64,000 nt of DNA, from NCBI RefSeq assembly GCF_900103325.1, contig NZ_FMXM01000004.1:124001-188000 (forward strand), read 5' to 3'. Below, piece by piece: positions 9,757 to 17,438 of this stretch; the stretch's first letter is position 1, and every line of letters begins with the position of its first letter. The translations under genes and the position numbers were made by a program. This stretch comes from Mesorhizobium qingshengii (GTDB taxonomy: Bacteria > Pseudomonadota > Alphaproteobacteria > Rhizobiales > Rhizobiaceae). The notes under the pieces are model-generated. The model worked only from the letters and a program-made list of their open reading frames with translations, was not told where the DNA came from and did not search any database.

Positions 9757-10743
9757 ATGATGGAACCCATCCAAACGAAAGCGGCCCAGGGCCGTGTCGC
9801 CGATGCGCCGAACGGCCATTGGGTCTATCGTGTGCTGCCACGCTCGATATGGCCCTACGCCCAGCTTGCCCGGTGGGACAGGCCGATCGGCTGGCAGTTG
9901 CTGCTGTGGCCGTGCTGGTGGTCGGCGGCGCTTGCGGCGAGCGCCTATCCGCGCCCCGGCGACCCGCTGCTCTCGCTGCTGCCGGCGCCATTGTATCTCG
10001 CGCTGTTCCTGGTCGGCGCCATCGCCATGCGCGGCGCCGGCTGCACCTACAACGACCTCGTCGACGAGGACATCGACAACAAGGTCGAACGCACGCGGTC
10101 GCGGCCGCTGCCATCGGGCAAGGCCACGCGCCGGCGGGCATGGTTGTTTCTCGTCCTGCAGGCCCTGGCCGGCCTGGCGGTACTGCTGCAATTCAACAGT
10201 TTCGCCATTCTGCTCGGCATCTGTTCGCTGGCCGTCGTCGCCATTTATCCGTTCATGAAGCGGATAACCAACTGGCCACAACTGGTTCTCGGCCTTGCCT
10301 TTTCCTGGGGCGCGCTGATGGGATGGGCGGTCGAGTTCGGCGATCTCGATGGGCCCGCCATCATGCTCTATGTCGGCTCGATCCTGTGGGTGATCGGCTA
10401 CGACACGATCTATGCGCACCAGGACAAGGAAGACGACGCCATTGTCGGCGTGCGCTCGACCGCACGCCTGTTCGGCGAAAACACCAAATCGTGGCTGGCA
10501 GGGCTCTATGGCGGCGCGCTGATCTGCTTCGCCATCGCCTTCGCGTCGGCGCAGGCTCCGGTGCCGGCTCTGGCCGGGCTGATCGCCGCCGGCGCCCATA
10601 TGGCCCGGCAGATCACGGTTCTGGATATCGACAATCCGGACCAATGCCTGCGGCTGTTCAGGTCGAACAACCAGGTCGGTTGGCTGATCTTCCTTGGCCT
10701 GATCGGTGGCGCGCTGTGGGTGGCGCTGAAGCCGCTGGTCTAG
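9757..10743 (+). CDS. ubiA: 4-hydroxybenzoate polyprenyltransferase
   Basis: 328 aa integral membrane prenyltransferase that attaches the polyprenyl tail to 4-hydroxybenzoate in ubiquinone biosynthesis. Both Asp-rich, Mg-diphosphate-binding motifs are present: NDLVDEDIDNKVERTRSRPL (about 107-126) and YDTIYAHQDKEDD (about 213-225), separated by multiple hydrophobic helices. The window also encodes a long-chain prenyl diphosphate synthase at 25.7-26.8 kb that could supply the tail. Two ATG codons sit in tandem at 9757 and 9760. A longer reading from 9403 overlaps the LysR gene and lacks family resemblance. Confidence 0.95.
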   Translation: MMEPIQTKAAQGRVADAPNGHWVYRVLPRSIWPYAQLARWDRPIGWQLLLWPCWWSAALAASAYPRPGDPLLSLLPAPLYLALFLVGAIAMRGAGCTYNDLVDEDIDNKVERTRSRPLPSGKATRRRAWLFLVLQALAGLAVLLQFNSFAILLGICSLAVVAIYPFMKRITNWPQLVLGLAFSWGALMGWAVEFGDLDGPAIMLYVGSILWVIGYDTIYAHQDKEDDAIVGVRSTARLFGENTKSWLAGLYGGALICFAIAFASAQAPVPALAGLIAAGAHMARQITVLDIDNPDQCLRLFRSNNQVGWLIFLGLIGGALWVALKPLV

Positions 10744-10793
10744 CGGCCGCCTCCCTCGCCCCGGCCCTTCGCAAGCTCAAGGCGTTCGAAGCT

Positions 10794-10819
10794 CGAAAAG
10801 TCAAGCAATTGGCTTTTCG
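10794..10819. terminator. Hairpin between convergent ubiA and a hypothetical gene
   Basis: CGAAAAG and CTTTTCG arms with inner CAA/TTG pairing around a GCAA loop lie 50 bp after ubiA and 21 bp before the end of the minus-strand gene. The A/T runs are within the stem, so it could work weakly in both directions. Position between two stops is the main support. Confidence 0.4.
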
Positions 10820-10840
10820 GCCGCTGTCGCGGACCGCTTC

Positions 10841-11407
10841 TCACTCCCTTGAAATCATCTCCTGACCGTCGATGACCAGCCTGAGGCCGAGGTCTCCCGC
10901 CCTGCGGCGAGCGAGGAAGCGCGGGCGACGCGTGGTCGAAACGCGACCCTTTCGGCGATCCTGCGGCGGCAGCGTCTTGATGGCCGCGCCGAGCGATTCC
11001 TCCAGCGTGCGGGCCACACCGTCCGATTCGATCAAGAGCATCGGAAGACGGTAGGCATCCGCCCAGGCGCGCCAGTCGGCGGCGACATCCTCGAGATCGT
11101 CGGCAACCAGCAGCGGCACCGACAGCATCGGATCATTGTGCAGAAGTTCCAAAGTCACCGTGACATTGCCGTCCGGATCCTCCATCGCGCGGGCGGCAAC
11201 GCCGCGGAACGCATTGGCGGGCAGAGCGATGATCGCCGGCACGCCGCTCATCTCGAGGACGCGGCGGATCACGGCGCCACGCTGGTCGATGGTGAAGGTC
11301 ACGTCGCCGTAGTCGTCGCGCGTGGCATAGCTCACCACCTGCGGCAGGCGGAATGGGTCAAGACGCATGTTGCGTCCCGCCCAGACTGGCTTCAGTCCGG
11401 TGTTCAT
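10841..11407 (-). CDS. Conserved hypothetical protein (resembles DUF6101)
   Basis: 188 aa, no signal peptide or membrane segment. It starts with WAGRNMRLDPFRLPQ, has regular beta-strand-like segments (GDVTFTIDQRGAVIRR, NVTVTLELLHND) and a basic tail (RRKGRVSTTRRPRFLARRRA). It resembles a rhizobial family of unknown function that I recall as DUF6101. AGGAAGG lies just upstream of the ATG. It converges with ubiA. No function is proposed. Confidence 0.75.
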   Translation of the reverse strand: MNTGLKPVWAGRNMRLDPFRLPQVVSYATRDDYGDVTFTIDQRGAVIRRVLEMSGVPAIIALPANAFRGVAARAMEDPDGNVTVTLELLHNDPMLSVPLLVADDLEDVAADWRAWADAYRLPMLLIESDGVARTLEESLGAAIKTLPPQDRRKGRVSTTRRPRFLARRRAGDLGLRLVIDGQEMISRE

Positions 11408-11592
11408 AGAGTGCCTTCCTGTCTGTCTCCTGAGAGCCGGTGTCCGGTTCTCTCCGGGCCGGTTTTTCCAGCCTCGTTTGTGAGGAAACAGTAGCGCGGG
11501 CTCCTTACCGTCGCGCTTAAGAAAGTCGGTTAAATTTTGCTGATCTCAGGGATGGTTATCGGAATGCCACCAGGCACAAGATGTTGAAAGGA

Positions 11593-13023
11593 TCAGATAA
11601 CCTTACCGGGATTCATGATCCCCGCCGGGTCGAAGGCCGCCTTCACCCTGCGCATCAGGTCGATCGCCATCGGCGGCGCGGTGGCGATCAGTTCGTCCCG
11701 CTTCAACTGGCCGATGCCGTGCTCTGCCGAGATCGAACCGTGCAGGCTGCGCACCACGTCATGCACCGCGTGGTTCATCGCATGATAGAGACCGAGAAAC
11801 GCTTCGTCGTCGCCATCCACTGGCCGCGAGATGTTATAGTGGAGATTGCCGTCGCCCATATGGCCGAAGCAGACCACGCGGGCGTTCGCACTCACCGATG
11901 CCACGGCACCGGCGGCCTGTTCGATAAAACGCGGGATCATAGCCACCGGCACGGAAATGTCGTGCTTGATCGAGGCGCCCTCCGGTTTCTGCGCTTCGGG
12001 CAGCACCTCGCGGAAACTCCAGAAGGCATCCCCCTGCCCGAGACTTGCAGCGATGACCGCGTCACCAACGAATCCCTGTTCAAGACCGGCTGAAAGCACG
12101 TCCTCGATCAACGCTCTCGAATCTTCCGATGAACGGCCGGACGAAATCTGTATCAGCACATACCAGGGCCAATCCTCGACCAGCGGCCGCGTCACGCCTT
12201 GGGCATGCGCCAGCGTGAAATCGTATGGCCGCTTGCCGATCAGTTCGAAAGCGGTGAGTGCGGCCCCGGCACGGTCCATTGCCAAGCTGAACAGGGAAAG
12301 CGCCGCCTCGGGCGACGACAGGCCTACGAAAGCCACTTCCCGCCCCTTCGGCTTCGGGAACAGCTTGAGCACGGCGGCTGTGATGACACCGAGCGTGCCC
12401 TCGGCGCCGACGAACAGGTCTTTCAGGTCGTAGCCGGTGTTGTCCTTCTTCAACTTGCGCAGGTCGTCGAACACCTCGCCTGTCGGCAGCACCACTTCGA
12501 CGCCAAGGCAGAGTTCGCGCGCATTGCCATAGGCAAGCACGCCGGTGCCGCCGGCATTGGACGACAGGTTGCCGCCGATCTGGCAGGAGCCTTGCGCGGC
12601 CAGCGACAGGGGAAACAGCCGGTCGGCAGCGTCGGCCGCTTCCTGCAGCGTCTGCAGGATGACGCCGGCCTCGACCGTCACCGTGTTGGACAGCACATCG
12701 ATCTCGCGGATGCGGTTCAGCCGCGACAGCGACAAGACGATCTCGCGGCCGGATTTGTCCGGCACCTGGGCGCCGACCAGCCCGGTGTTGCCACTCTGCG
12801 GCACGACCGGCGTTCCCGTCTCGGTCGCCAGCTTCATGATCTGGCTGACCTCCTCAACGCTGCCCGGCCGCAGCACCAGCGATGTCGCGCCATGCCAGAG
12901 GCCGCGCCGCTCTGCGAGATAAGGCGCGATATCCCGCGCGTCGCGCAGTGCATATTTGTCGCCGACGATCGCCGCAAAGCGATCGATGAGAGCGGGGTCG
13001 AGAGTCGTTGAAATCTCGGTCAT
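11593..13023 (-). CDS. FAD-linked oxidase, GlcD/D-2-hydroxyglutarate dehydrogenase-like
   Basis: 476 aa. The PCMH-type FAD domain spans about residues 40-220, with PQSGNTGLVGAQVPD, the strand LSLSRLNRIREID, and GGNLSSNAGGTGVLAYGN for FAD binding. The C-terminal substrate domain ends with GHMGDGNLHYN and SISAEHGIGQLKRDEL, carrying the metal- and substrate-binding His residues. The family oxidises D-2-hydroxy acids such as D-lactate, D-2-hydroxyglutarate or glycolate. The stop lies 185 bp from the next gene. It is followed upstream-wise by the threonylcarbamoyl-AMP synthase gene on the same strand, with a 9-bp gap. Confidence 0.9.
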   Translation of the reverse strand: MTEISTTLDPALIDRFAAIVGDKYALRDARDIAPYLAERRGLWHGATSLVLRPGSVEEVSQIMKLATETGTPVVPQSGNTGLVGAQVPDKSGREIVLSLSRLNRIREIDVLSNTVTVEAGVILQTLQEAADAADRLFPLSLAAQGSCQIGGNLSSNAGGTGVLAYGNARELCLGVEVVLPTGEVFDDLRKLKKDNTGYDLKDLFVGAEGTLGVITAAVLKLFPKPKGREVAFVGLSSPEAALSLFSLAMDRAGAALTAFELIGKRPYDFTLAHAQGVTRPLVEDWPWYVLIQISSGRSSEDSRALIEDVLSAGLEQGFVGDAVIAASLGQGDAFWSFREVLPEAQKPEGASIKHDISVPVAMIPRFIEQAAGAVASVSANARVVCFGHMGDGNLHYNISRPVDGDDEAFLGLYHAMNHAVHDVVRSLHGSISAEHGIGQLKRDELIATAPPMAIDLMRRVKAAFDPAGIMNPGKVI

Positions 13024-13032
13024 GTCGGAAAA

Positions 13033-14007
13033 CTATGTTGTGGGCTGTGTGTTGTCACGTGGGGCGGCCGCGCGCGACAGCCGATCGTTGATCGCCTCGC
13101 CGAGCCCGTCGAAGGGGACAGGCTCGACGGCGATGGTCCGCGCGCCGCTGCGGTCGAGATCCTGCATGTAGGCGAAAAGATTGCTCGCCGCTTCACGCAA
13201 GTCGCCTGATACGGACAGGTTGAGGAACGCGGCGGCGTGTCGCCAGCCTTCGGCTCGCCGGCTGCCGAAGGCGAGCAGGGCTTCGCCCTCGCCGACCGTA
13301 CCGGCGTTGAGCCGCACCGCGGCACCCGGCGCGTAGTGCGAGGCCAGCATGCCGGGCGCCTCGACGCCGACGGCACCGCCACGCAAAAGCTTCATGCCGA
13401 TGACCGCCTCGATCTCCCCGGCGGCGATGCCGCCGGGCCTGAGCAGCCGCGCTGCCGAGCCTTCTACCTTGACGATCGTCGATTCCAGCCCGACCGGCGT
13501 CGCGCCGCCATCGACGACCAGCTTGATCCGCGCGCCGAGATCCGCGGCCACCGCCTGCGCCGTCGTCGCGCTGATCTTGCCGGAGGAATTGGCGCTGGGC
13601 GCGGCAAGCGGGCGGCCAAGCCTGGCGATCAGTTCGCCGCCAAAGCCCCTCGGCATGCGCAAGGCAATCGTATCGAGCCCGGCCGTGACCAGCGGATGGA
13701 TGCCGTTGCCGGGCCGCTGCGGCAGCACCAGCGTCAGCGGACCCGGCCAGAATGCCAGCGCCAGTTTCTTCGACAGCGGATCAAACAACGCGATGCGCTC
13801 GGCCATCGCCATGTCGGCGACATGGGCGATCAGCGGATTGAAGCGCGGCCGCCCCTTGGCTTCGAAGATGCGCGCCACAGCGATGCCGTTGGTGGCGTCA
13901 CCGGCAAGCCCGTAGACGGTCTCCGTCGGGATGGCGACGACATCGCCACCCCTGAGCAGCGCCAGCGCCTGCTCCATCGCCTCGCCGACGGCAAGTATTT
14001 CAGCCAC
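13033..14007 (-). CDS. tsaC: L-threonylcarbamoyladenylate synthase (Sua5/YrdC type)
   Basis: 324 aa, the two-domain Sua5 form. The YrdC domain (about 1-200) has IPTETVYGLAGDATN, KGRPRFNPLIAHVADM and SAPSANSSGKISATTA; the smaller Sua5 C-terminal domain begins at SHYAPGAAVRLN. It makes threonylcarbamoyl-AMP from threonine, bicarbonate and ATP for the t6A37 modification of ANN-decoding tRNAs. The GTG at 14007 is chosen because GAGG lies 8 nt upstream and the product then begins in normal register; the longer reading to 14115 adds 36 unlike residues. It is transcribed just ahead of the FAD-linked oxidase gene. Confidence 0.94.
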   Translation of the reverse strand: MAEILAVGEAMEQALALLRGGDVVAIPTETVYGLAGDATNGIAVARIFEAKGRPRFNPLIAHVADMAMAERIALFDPLSKKLALAFWPGPLTLVLPQRPGNGIHPLVTAGLDTIALRMPRGFGGELIARLGRPLAAPSANSSGKISATTAQAVAADLGARIKLVVDGGATPVGLESTIVKVEGSAARLLRPGGIAAGEIEAVIGMKLLRGGAVGVEAPGMLASHYAPGAAVRLNAGTVGEGEALLAFGSRRAEGWRHAAAFLNLSVSGDLREAASNLFAYMQDLDRSGARTIAVEPVPFDGLGEAINDRLSRAAAPRDNTQPTT

Positions 14008-14193
14008 TCTCGTCACCTCACAGATGTCGGCTGCGTAGTACGATGGCGGCTGTCGGGCAAGTCGGCAGTTGGGCAAGTCGCTGTTGGGAACAGTCAGGCA
14101 TTGGCGATTTATCAATCCCTAAAATGCAATGTTTCCACGAAAGCCGAAATCAAGTCCGACCCGCTATCGTGTGGTTCTGGACAAAGGGGAGCT

Positions 14194-14664
14194 ATGATCG
14201 TGTCTGTGCGTATCCTGGGGGCGCTGGGGATCATTCTGGCGGCGGTGACCGGCGGGGCGCAGGCCTCGTCGCTGGTTTTTCCCGGTATGCCATCCTCGAC
14301 ACCATCCATCATCAAGCTTGGCGTCAAAGCCAGCGATATGCGGTCCGTGGTGGCGCTCGGCGAAGCACAGCCCGACGTCACCTATGAAAAGGTGGCCGCC
14401 ATCCCGGACAAACCCGGGACCAGGCGCGGCTCCCAGCAAGCCCCCGTGGTCATCCGTGGTGGCGTCGCCGGTCCTGCCTTCTCGGCACCGGCACCAAGCG
14501 CCGCACCGGCCACCGGTACCGCGCCGGCGGCAGGCACTGCGCCCGCAACGGCCACTGCCTCGGCAGCCCCTTCGGGAGATACTGGAAATAAATCCGTCGC
14601 AGCCCCGAGCACGCCCGCGCAGGCAGCGACCCAGCCTATACAAGGGCTCGGCAAAGCCAAGTAA
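14194..14664 (+). CDS. Secreted Ala/Pro-rich hypothetical protein
   Basis: 156 aa. A signal peptide (ILGALGIILAAVTGGAQA, cleavage near residue 25) is followed by a short ordered section (VFPGMPSSTPSIIKLG, then SDMRSVVALGEAQPDVTYE) and a long low-complexity tail of Ala, Pro, Thr and Ser (about 85-150) that is probably disordered. It is therefore likely periplasmic or envelope associated. AAAGGGGAG precedes the ATG. A longer in-frame reading from 13237 runs antisense through tsaC and is not real. It precedes another small exported protein. Confidence 0.75.
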   Translation: MIVSVRILGALGIILAAVTGGAQASSLVFPGMPSSTPSIIKLGVKASDMRSVVALGEAQPDVTYEKVAAIPDKPGTRRGSQQAPVVIRGGVAGPAFSAPAPSAAPATGTAPAAGTAPATATASAAPSGDTGNKSVAAPSTPAQAATQPIQGLGKAK

Positions 14665-14820
14665 GGCGCTCACCGCGACTTGACTGCGGTCTAACGGTCG
14701 GCGCACCATTGCCGGGCAAACCCCGTCCCGGCTGATCTTCACTGCTGGACGCGGTAGCCTGAATTCGCCAGGCGGCTGTGGCAGACGGGGTTTCATCGTT
14801 CAGGGCAAGAGGGGTTGATC

Positions 14821-15210
14821 ATGAGCAAATCCAGAACTGTCACCGTGGCCGGGCTTCTGCTGGCATCACTGCTAGGCGCCGGCGCGGCTCATGCGGACGA
14901 CATGCTGGGATCCTATGTCGCGCGCATTTCTGATCGGGATCATCAAGCGAGTGACGGCTATGCGCTCGACAGCGCCGCGCAAATGGTGCGGCAGGACCGG
15001 GCCAACTGGCACAAATTCCATCGCCGCGACCGCGACGACGAGGGTGACGCCTGGTTCAGGACCAATGACCAGCGCGCCGATCTGCAACGCATGCTGGAGC
15101 GCCCTGGCGCGATGAGTTCCTCGACCAAGCGGGCCATCGTCAATGGCGAGCCGCTGATCCAGGTAGACGTCTACGAAAACAGCGTGCGCGTCAGCATCCT
15201 GGAGGACTGA
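14821..15210 (+). CDS. Small secreted hypothetical protein
   Basis: 129 aa. A clear signal peptide (TVAGLLLASLLGAGAAHA, cleaved near residue 24) is followed by a His/Arg/Asp-rich charged region (WHKFHRRDRDDEGDAWF) and a C-terminal strand-like end (EPLIQVDVYENSVRVSILED). It has no cysteines. The ATG at 14821 follows AGAGGGG; a TTG at 14815 is the alternative. Function unknown; the periplasm is the likely location. Confidence 0.75.
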   Translation: MSKSRTVTVAGLLLASLLGAGAAHADDMLGSYVARISDRDHQASDGYALDSAAQMVRQDRANWHKFHRRDRDDEGDAWFRTNDQRADLQRMLERPGAMSSSTKRAIVNGEPLIQVDVYENSVRVSILED

Positions 15211-15375
15211 CAGTTCAGCATCCGGGGCACTAAAAAGAGAGGGTGGCGCTGATCAGGCTGTGTGAAAGCACAATTGGTGCTTTGCGTCGTCGCGGAGGTC
15301 TGCCGAACGGCAGACCCTTCCCGGCTCTCCACCGGGGCTAATCGATCGGGGAACGCCCTAATCGAAAACGGACGT

Positions 15376-15786
15376 TCACTTCACAGGGTCGGCAAATGGT
15401 GTGTCGGGGTCGCTCACATAAAAGAGCACCATTCTTGCCGGTACTTTGGGATCGAGATTGCGTCCTGTCATGGTGACGTGTGCCGGTTCAACGAACACTT
15501 CGCCGGCGCGCATGTGGACAGGCTCACGGTCGTCGAGTTCCAGAGTGAAGGTGCCTTCGAGCATATAGACCGTAACCGGAAAGCGATGCGAATGATGTGG
15601 CGTGCGATCGCCTGGATCGAGAGTGGCGGACAGAACGCGTACCTCCTGATCTTCTCCGCGCGACATCGTCCGCACGACCTCGCGATGAAGCGGGGTGAGT
15701 TTCGCCGCGCCGGTGTCTCGCGCTGATGCGGTGACGCCGACCGAAAGGCCCGCGATCGCCTGACTGACTCCCATTGTCTTGTGCAT
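15376..15786 (-). CDS. Cupin-domain protein
   Basis: 136 aa single cupin. Motif 1 is TPHHSHRFPVTVYMLEG (about 62-78) with two His and a downstream Glu as metal ligands; motif 2 is about HMRAGEVFVEPAHVTMTG (about 90-107). No signal peptide is convincing. The fold could serve as a small-molecule sensor, isomerase or dioxygenase. The gene is divergent from a LysR regulator about 100 bp away, suggesting that regulator controls it. The substrate is unknown. Confidence 0.85.
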   Translation of the reverse strand: MHKTMGVSQAIAGLSVGVTASARDTGAAKLTPLHREVVRTMSRGEDQEVRVLSATLDPGDRTPHHSHRFPVTVYMLEGTFTLELDDREPVHMRAGEVFVEPAHVTMTGRNLDPKVPARMVLFYVSDPDTPFADPVK

Positions 15787-15887
15787 ACGGCTCTCCTTGT
15801 CGAATGATGGCCGATCCTAGGCCGGTACCGCGACACCGGGCAGCAGCAAGTTTGCCGAACGGCCATGCAATGCTGCATAACGTCCGA

Positions 15888-16781
15888 ATGTTCGATTGGA
15901 ACGGCCTTCGATATTTTCTTGCAGTTGCGCGGCATGGAAGCACGCTCGCGGCCGCTCGCGCGCTCGGCGTCAATCAGTCGACGGTTCATCGGCGACTGAT
16001 GGAGTTGGAGCGCAAGGTCGGTCATGCGTTGGTGCGCCGCCACCCGACAGGTTATCAGCTAACGGAACTCGGCGAAGCGCTGCGCCCGGCGATCGAAAGG
16101 GTGGACGAGGCCGTAGCAGGAGTTGAGCGCCAGGTCCGCGACCATGGAAACGAGCTGGTCGGCACGATCCGCCTTACCTGCCCCGAGCCTTTGGTATCCC
16201 GCATCACATCATCGCCTTTGCTCGATCTTTTCCACGAGCGCCATCCCAGGCTGCGGGTGGAGTTCGTGATGAGCGACGGTTATCTCGATCTTTCGAAAGG
16301 GGAGGCCGACATCGCGCTGCGCTCCGGCGAACCTGCCGACGAAAACCTGGTCGGGCGGAAAATCGGCGATTCGATCTGGGCGGTTTACGCCAGCCAGAGC
16401 TACGTCCAGCACAATGGCAGGCCACATCGTGTTGAAGATATCGCCGACCACTCCATCGTGGAATTCGATGGAATGCTCGTGAACCACCGGGCAGCGAAGT
16501 GGTTCGCCAGCGTTGCGCCCAACGCAAAGGTCGCAGTTCGCAACAACAGCGTTCTTGGCGTGTTGATGGCCGTGAAATCGGGCGTCGGTGTCGCTCCGCT
16601 GCCCACCACGATTGCCGACATGCACGATGACTTGGTGCAGGTCCTTCCTCCAGTCCAGGAACTGACACGCGGCTGGTACCTCCTCACGCATCCCGACCTG
16701 CGGACGACACCTCGCATCCGCGCCTTCTTCGATTTCGTTGTCGAGAAGCTGGACCTGGTCCGGCCCATCCTAATGGGATGA
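15888..16781 (+). CDS. LysR-family transcriptional regulator (divergent to cupin gene)
   Basis: 297 aa from the ATG at 15888; an ATG at 15870 would add 6 residues. The helix-turn-helix spans about residues 2-60 (FDWNGLRYFLAVARHGSTLA and QSTVHRRLMELERKVG), followed by an effector-binding domain (VGTIRLTCPEPLVSRI). The reading open further upstream overlaps the cupin gene and is not needed. The stop is followed immediately by a transposase remnant, so the 3' flank has been rearranged at some time. Confidence 0.9.
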   Translation: MFDWNGLRYFLAVARHGSTLAAARALGVNQSTVHRRLMELERKVGHALVRRHPTGYQLTELGEALRPAIERVDEAVAGVERQVRDHGNELVGTIRLTCPEPLVSRITSSPLLDLFHERHPRLRVEFVMSDGYLDLSKGEADIALRSGEPADENLVGRKIGDSIWAVYASQSYVQHNGRPHRVEDIADHSIVEFDGMLVNHRAAKWFASVAPNAKVAVRNNSVLGVLMAVKSGVGVAPLPTTIADMHDDLVQVLPPVQELTRGWYLLTHPDLRTTPRIRAFFDFVVEKLDLVRPILMG

Positions 16782-16930
16782 TCGCCGCGCCCGACCTGAA
16801 GCACTGGATAAAATGGATGATGACAGGCCGGTTCCTGACGCGAGGCACCAAGGGAACCAGCACCGAAATGGCACTCTCGGTGCTGGCTTTCAACATGGTC
16901 CGGAGCATCAACCTCGGCCAAAGCCGTTGA
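16782..16930 (+). pseudogene. C-terminal remnant of an IS1182-like transposase
   Basis: A 49-codon open stretch ends at TGA 16928-16930. It encodes LKHWIKWMMTGRFLTRG and then STEMALSVLAFNMVRSINLG. This matches the conserved end of IS1182-family DDE transposases, where a hydrophobic WM-G-FLTR segment is followed by EM-L-VLA-N-RV-N. No catalytic DDE core, inverted repeat or start survives. It begins directly at the LysR stop. The IS family assignment rests on remembered motif spacing. Confidence 0.6.
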
Positions 16931-16950
16931 AAGGCAGATGGGCTGTTTCA

Positions 16951-16974
16951 GGCGCTTCGCCGAGACGAAGCGCC
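16951..16974. terminator. Hairpin between the transposase remnant and the acidic-protein gene
   Basis: Perfect 9-bp arms GGCGCTTCG and CGAAGCGCC with a 6-nt loop. It sits between the ends of a plus-strand and a minus-strand reading frame, so it may end transcription from either side, but there is no T-run. Confidence 0.4.
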
Positions 16975-17032
16975 GACGTTCTCGTACAGCCTGTGATGCG
17001 CCGCCCTCTCTCGACTGAACTGGATTGAAATC

Positions 17033-17329
17033 TCAGGCCGCGACGTCCTTGTCCTCGTCTTCTTCGGACTCGTCTTCTTCGGATTCCTCGTCGTCGCCTT
17101 CAGCCTTCACGCTGTCGTCGGCTTCGTCTTCTTCATCTTCCTCGTCTTCGTCCTCGTCGTCACCCGAGAGAGTGGCGGCTTCGTCGTTGTCCGACTCTCC
17201 GCCGTCTTCGTTGTCCGACAGGTCGGCGATTTCGACGGCAGCGGCATGATCGGTTTCGGAAGCGGTTTCAAGCGCCTCGGGCTGGCCTGAGGTTTCTTCA
17301 GTCACTTCGATTTCGTGATCGGAATTCAT
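17033..17329 (-). CDS. Highly acidic low-complexity small protein
   Basis: 98 aa, dominated by Glu and Asp, with DDEDEDEEDEEDEADD in the centre and EEDESEEDEDKD near the C-terminus. It has no cysteine, no signal peptide and almost no hydrophobic core, so it should be disordered and strongly negatively charged. The ATG at 17329 has a GGAGG Shine-Dalgarno at ideal distance, which argues that it is translated. It lies downstream of the divergent start region near glyS. Possible roles include a nucleic-acid mimic or a basic-protein chaperone, but nothing in the sequence proves one. Confidence 0.65.
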   Translation of the reverse strand: MNSDHEIEVTEETSGQPEALETASETDHAAAVEIADLSDNEDGGESDNDEAATLSGDDEDEDEEDEEDEADDSVKAEGDDEESEEDESEEDEDKDVAA

Positions 17330-17438
17330 GGAAGCCTCCGTGGGGTTGGGGAACATGTCCCTTTTGCCACGGAGAGATCATCGCCATATGACTGTAAGCC
17401 GGCTCGAACGGCCGGCGGCGAAGAAAATCTTCGTCGCC

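Noticed and set aside
17025..17249. Serine-rich open frame opposite the acidic protein
   Set aside because: The poly-Ser reading is just the complement of the Glu/Asp codons; it has no ribosome-binding site, whereas the minus-strand gene has GGAGG.
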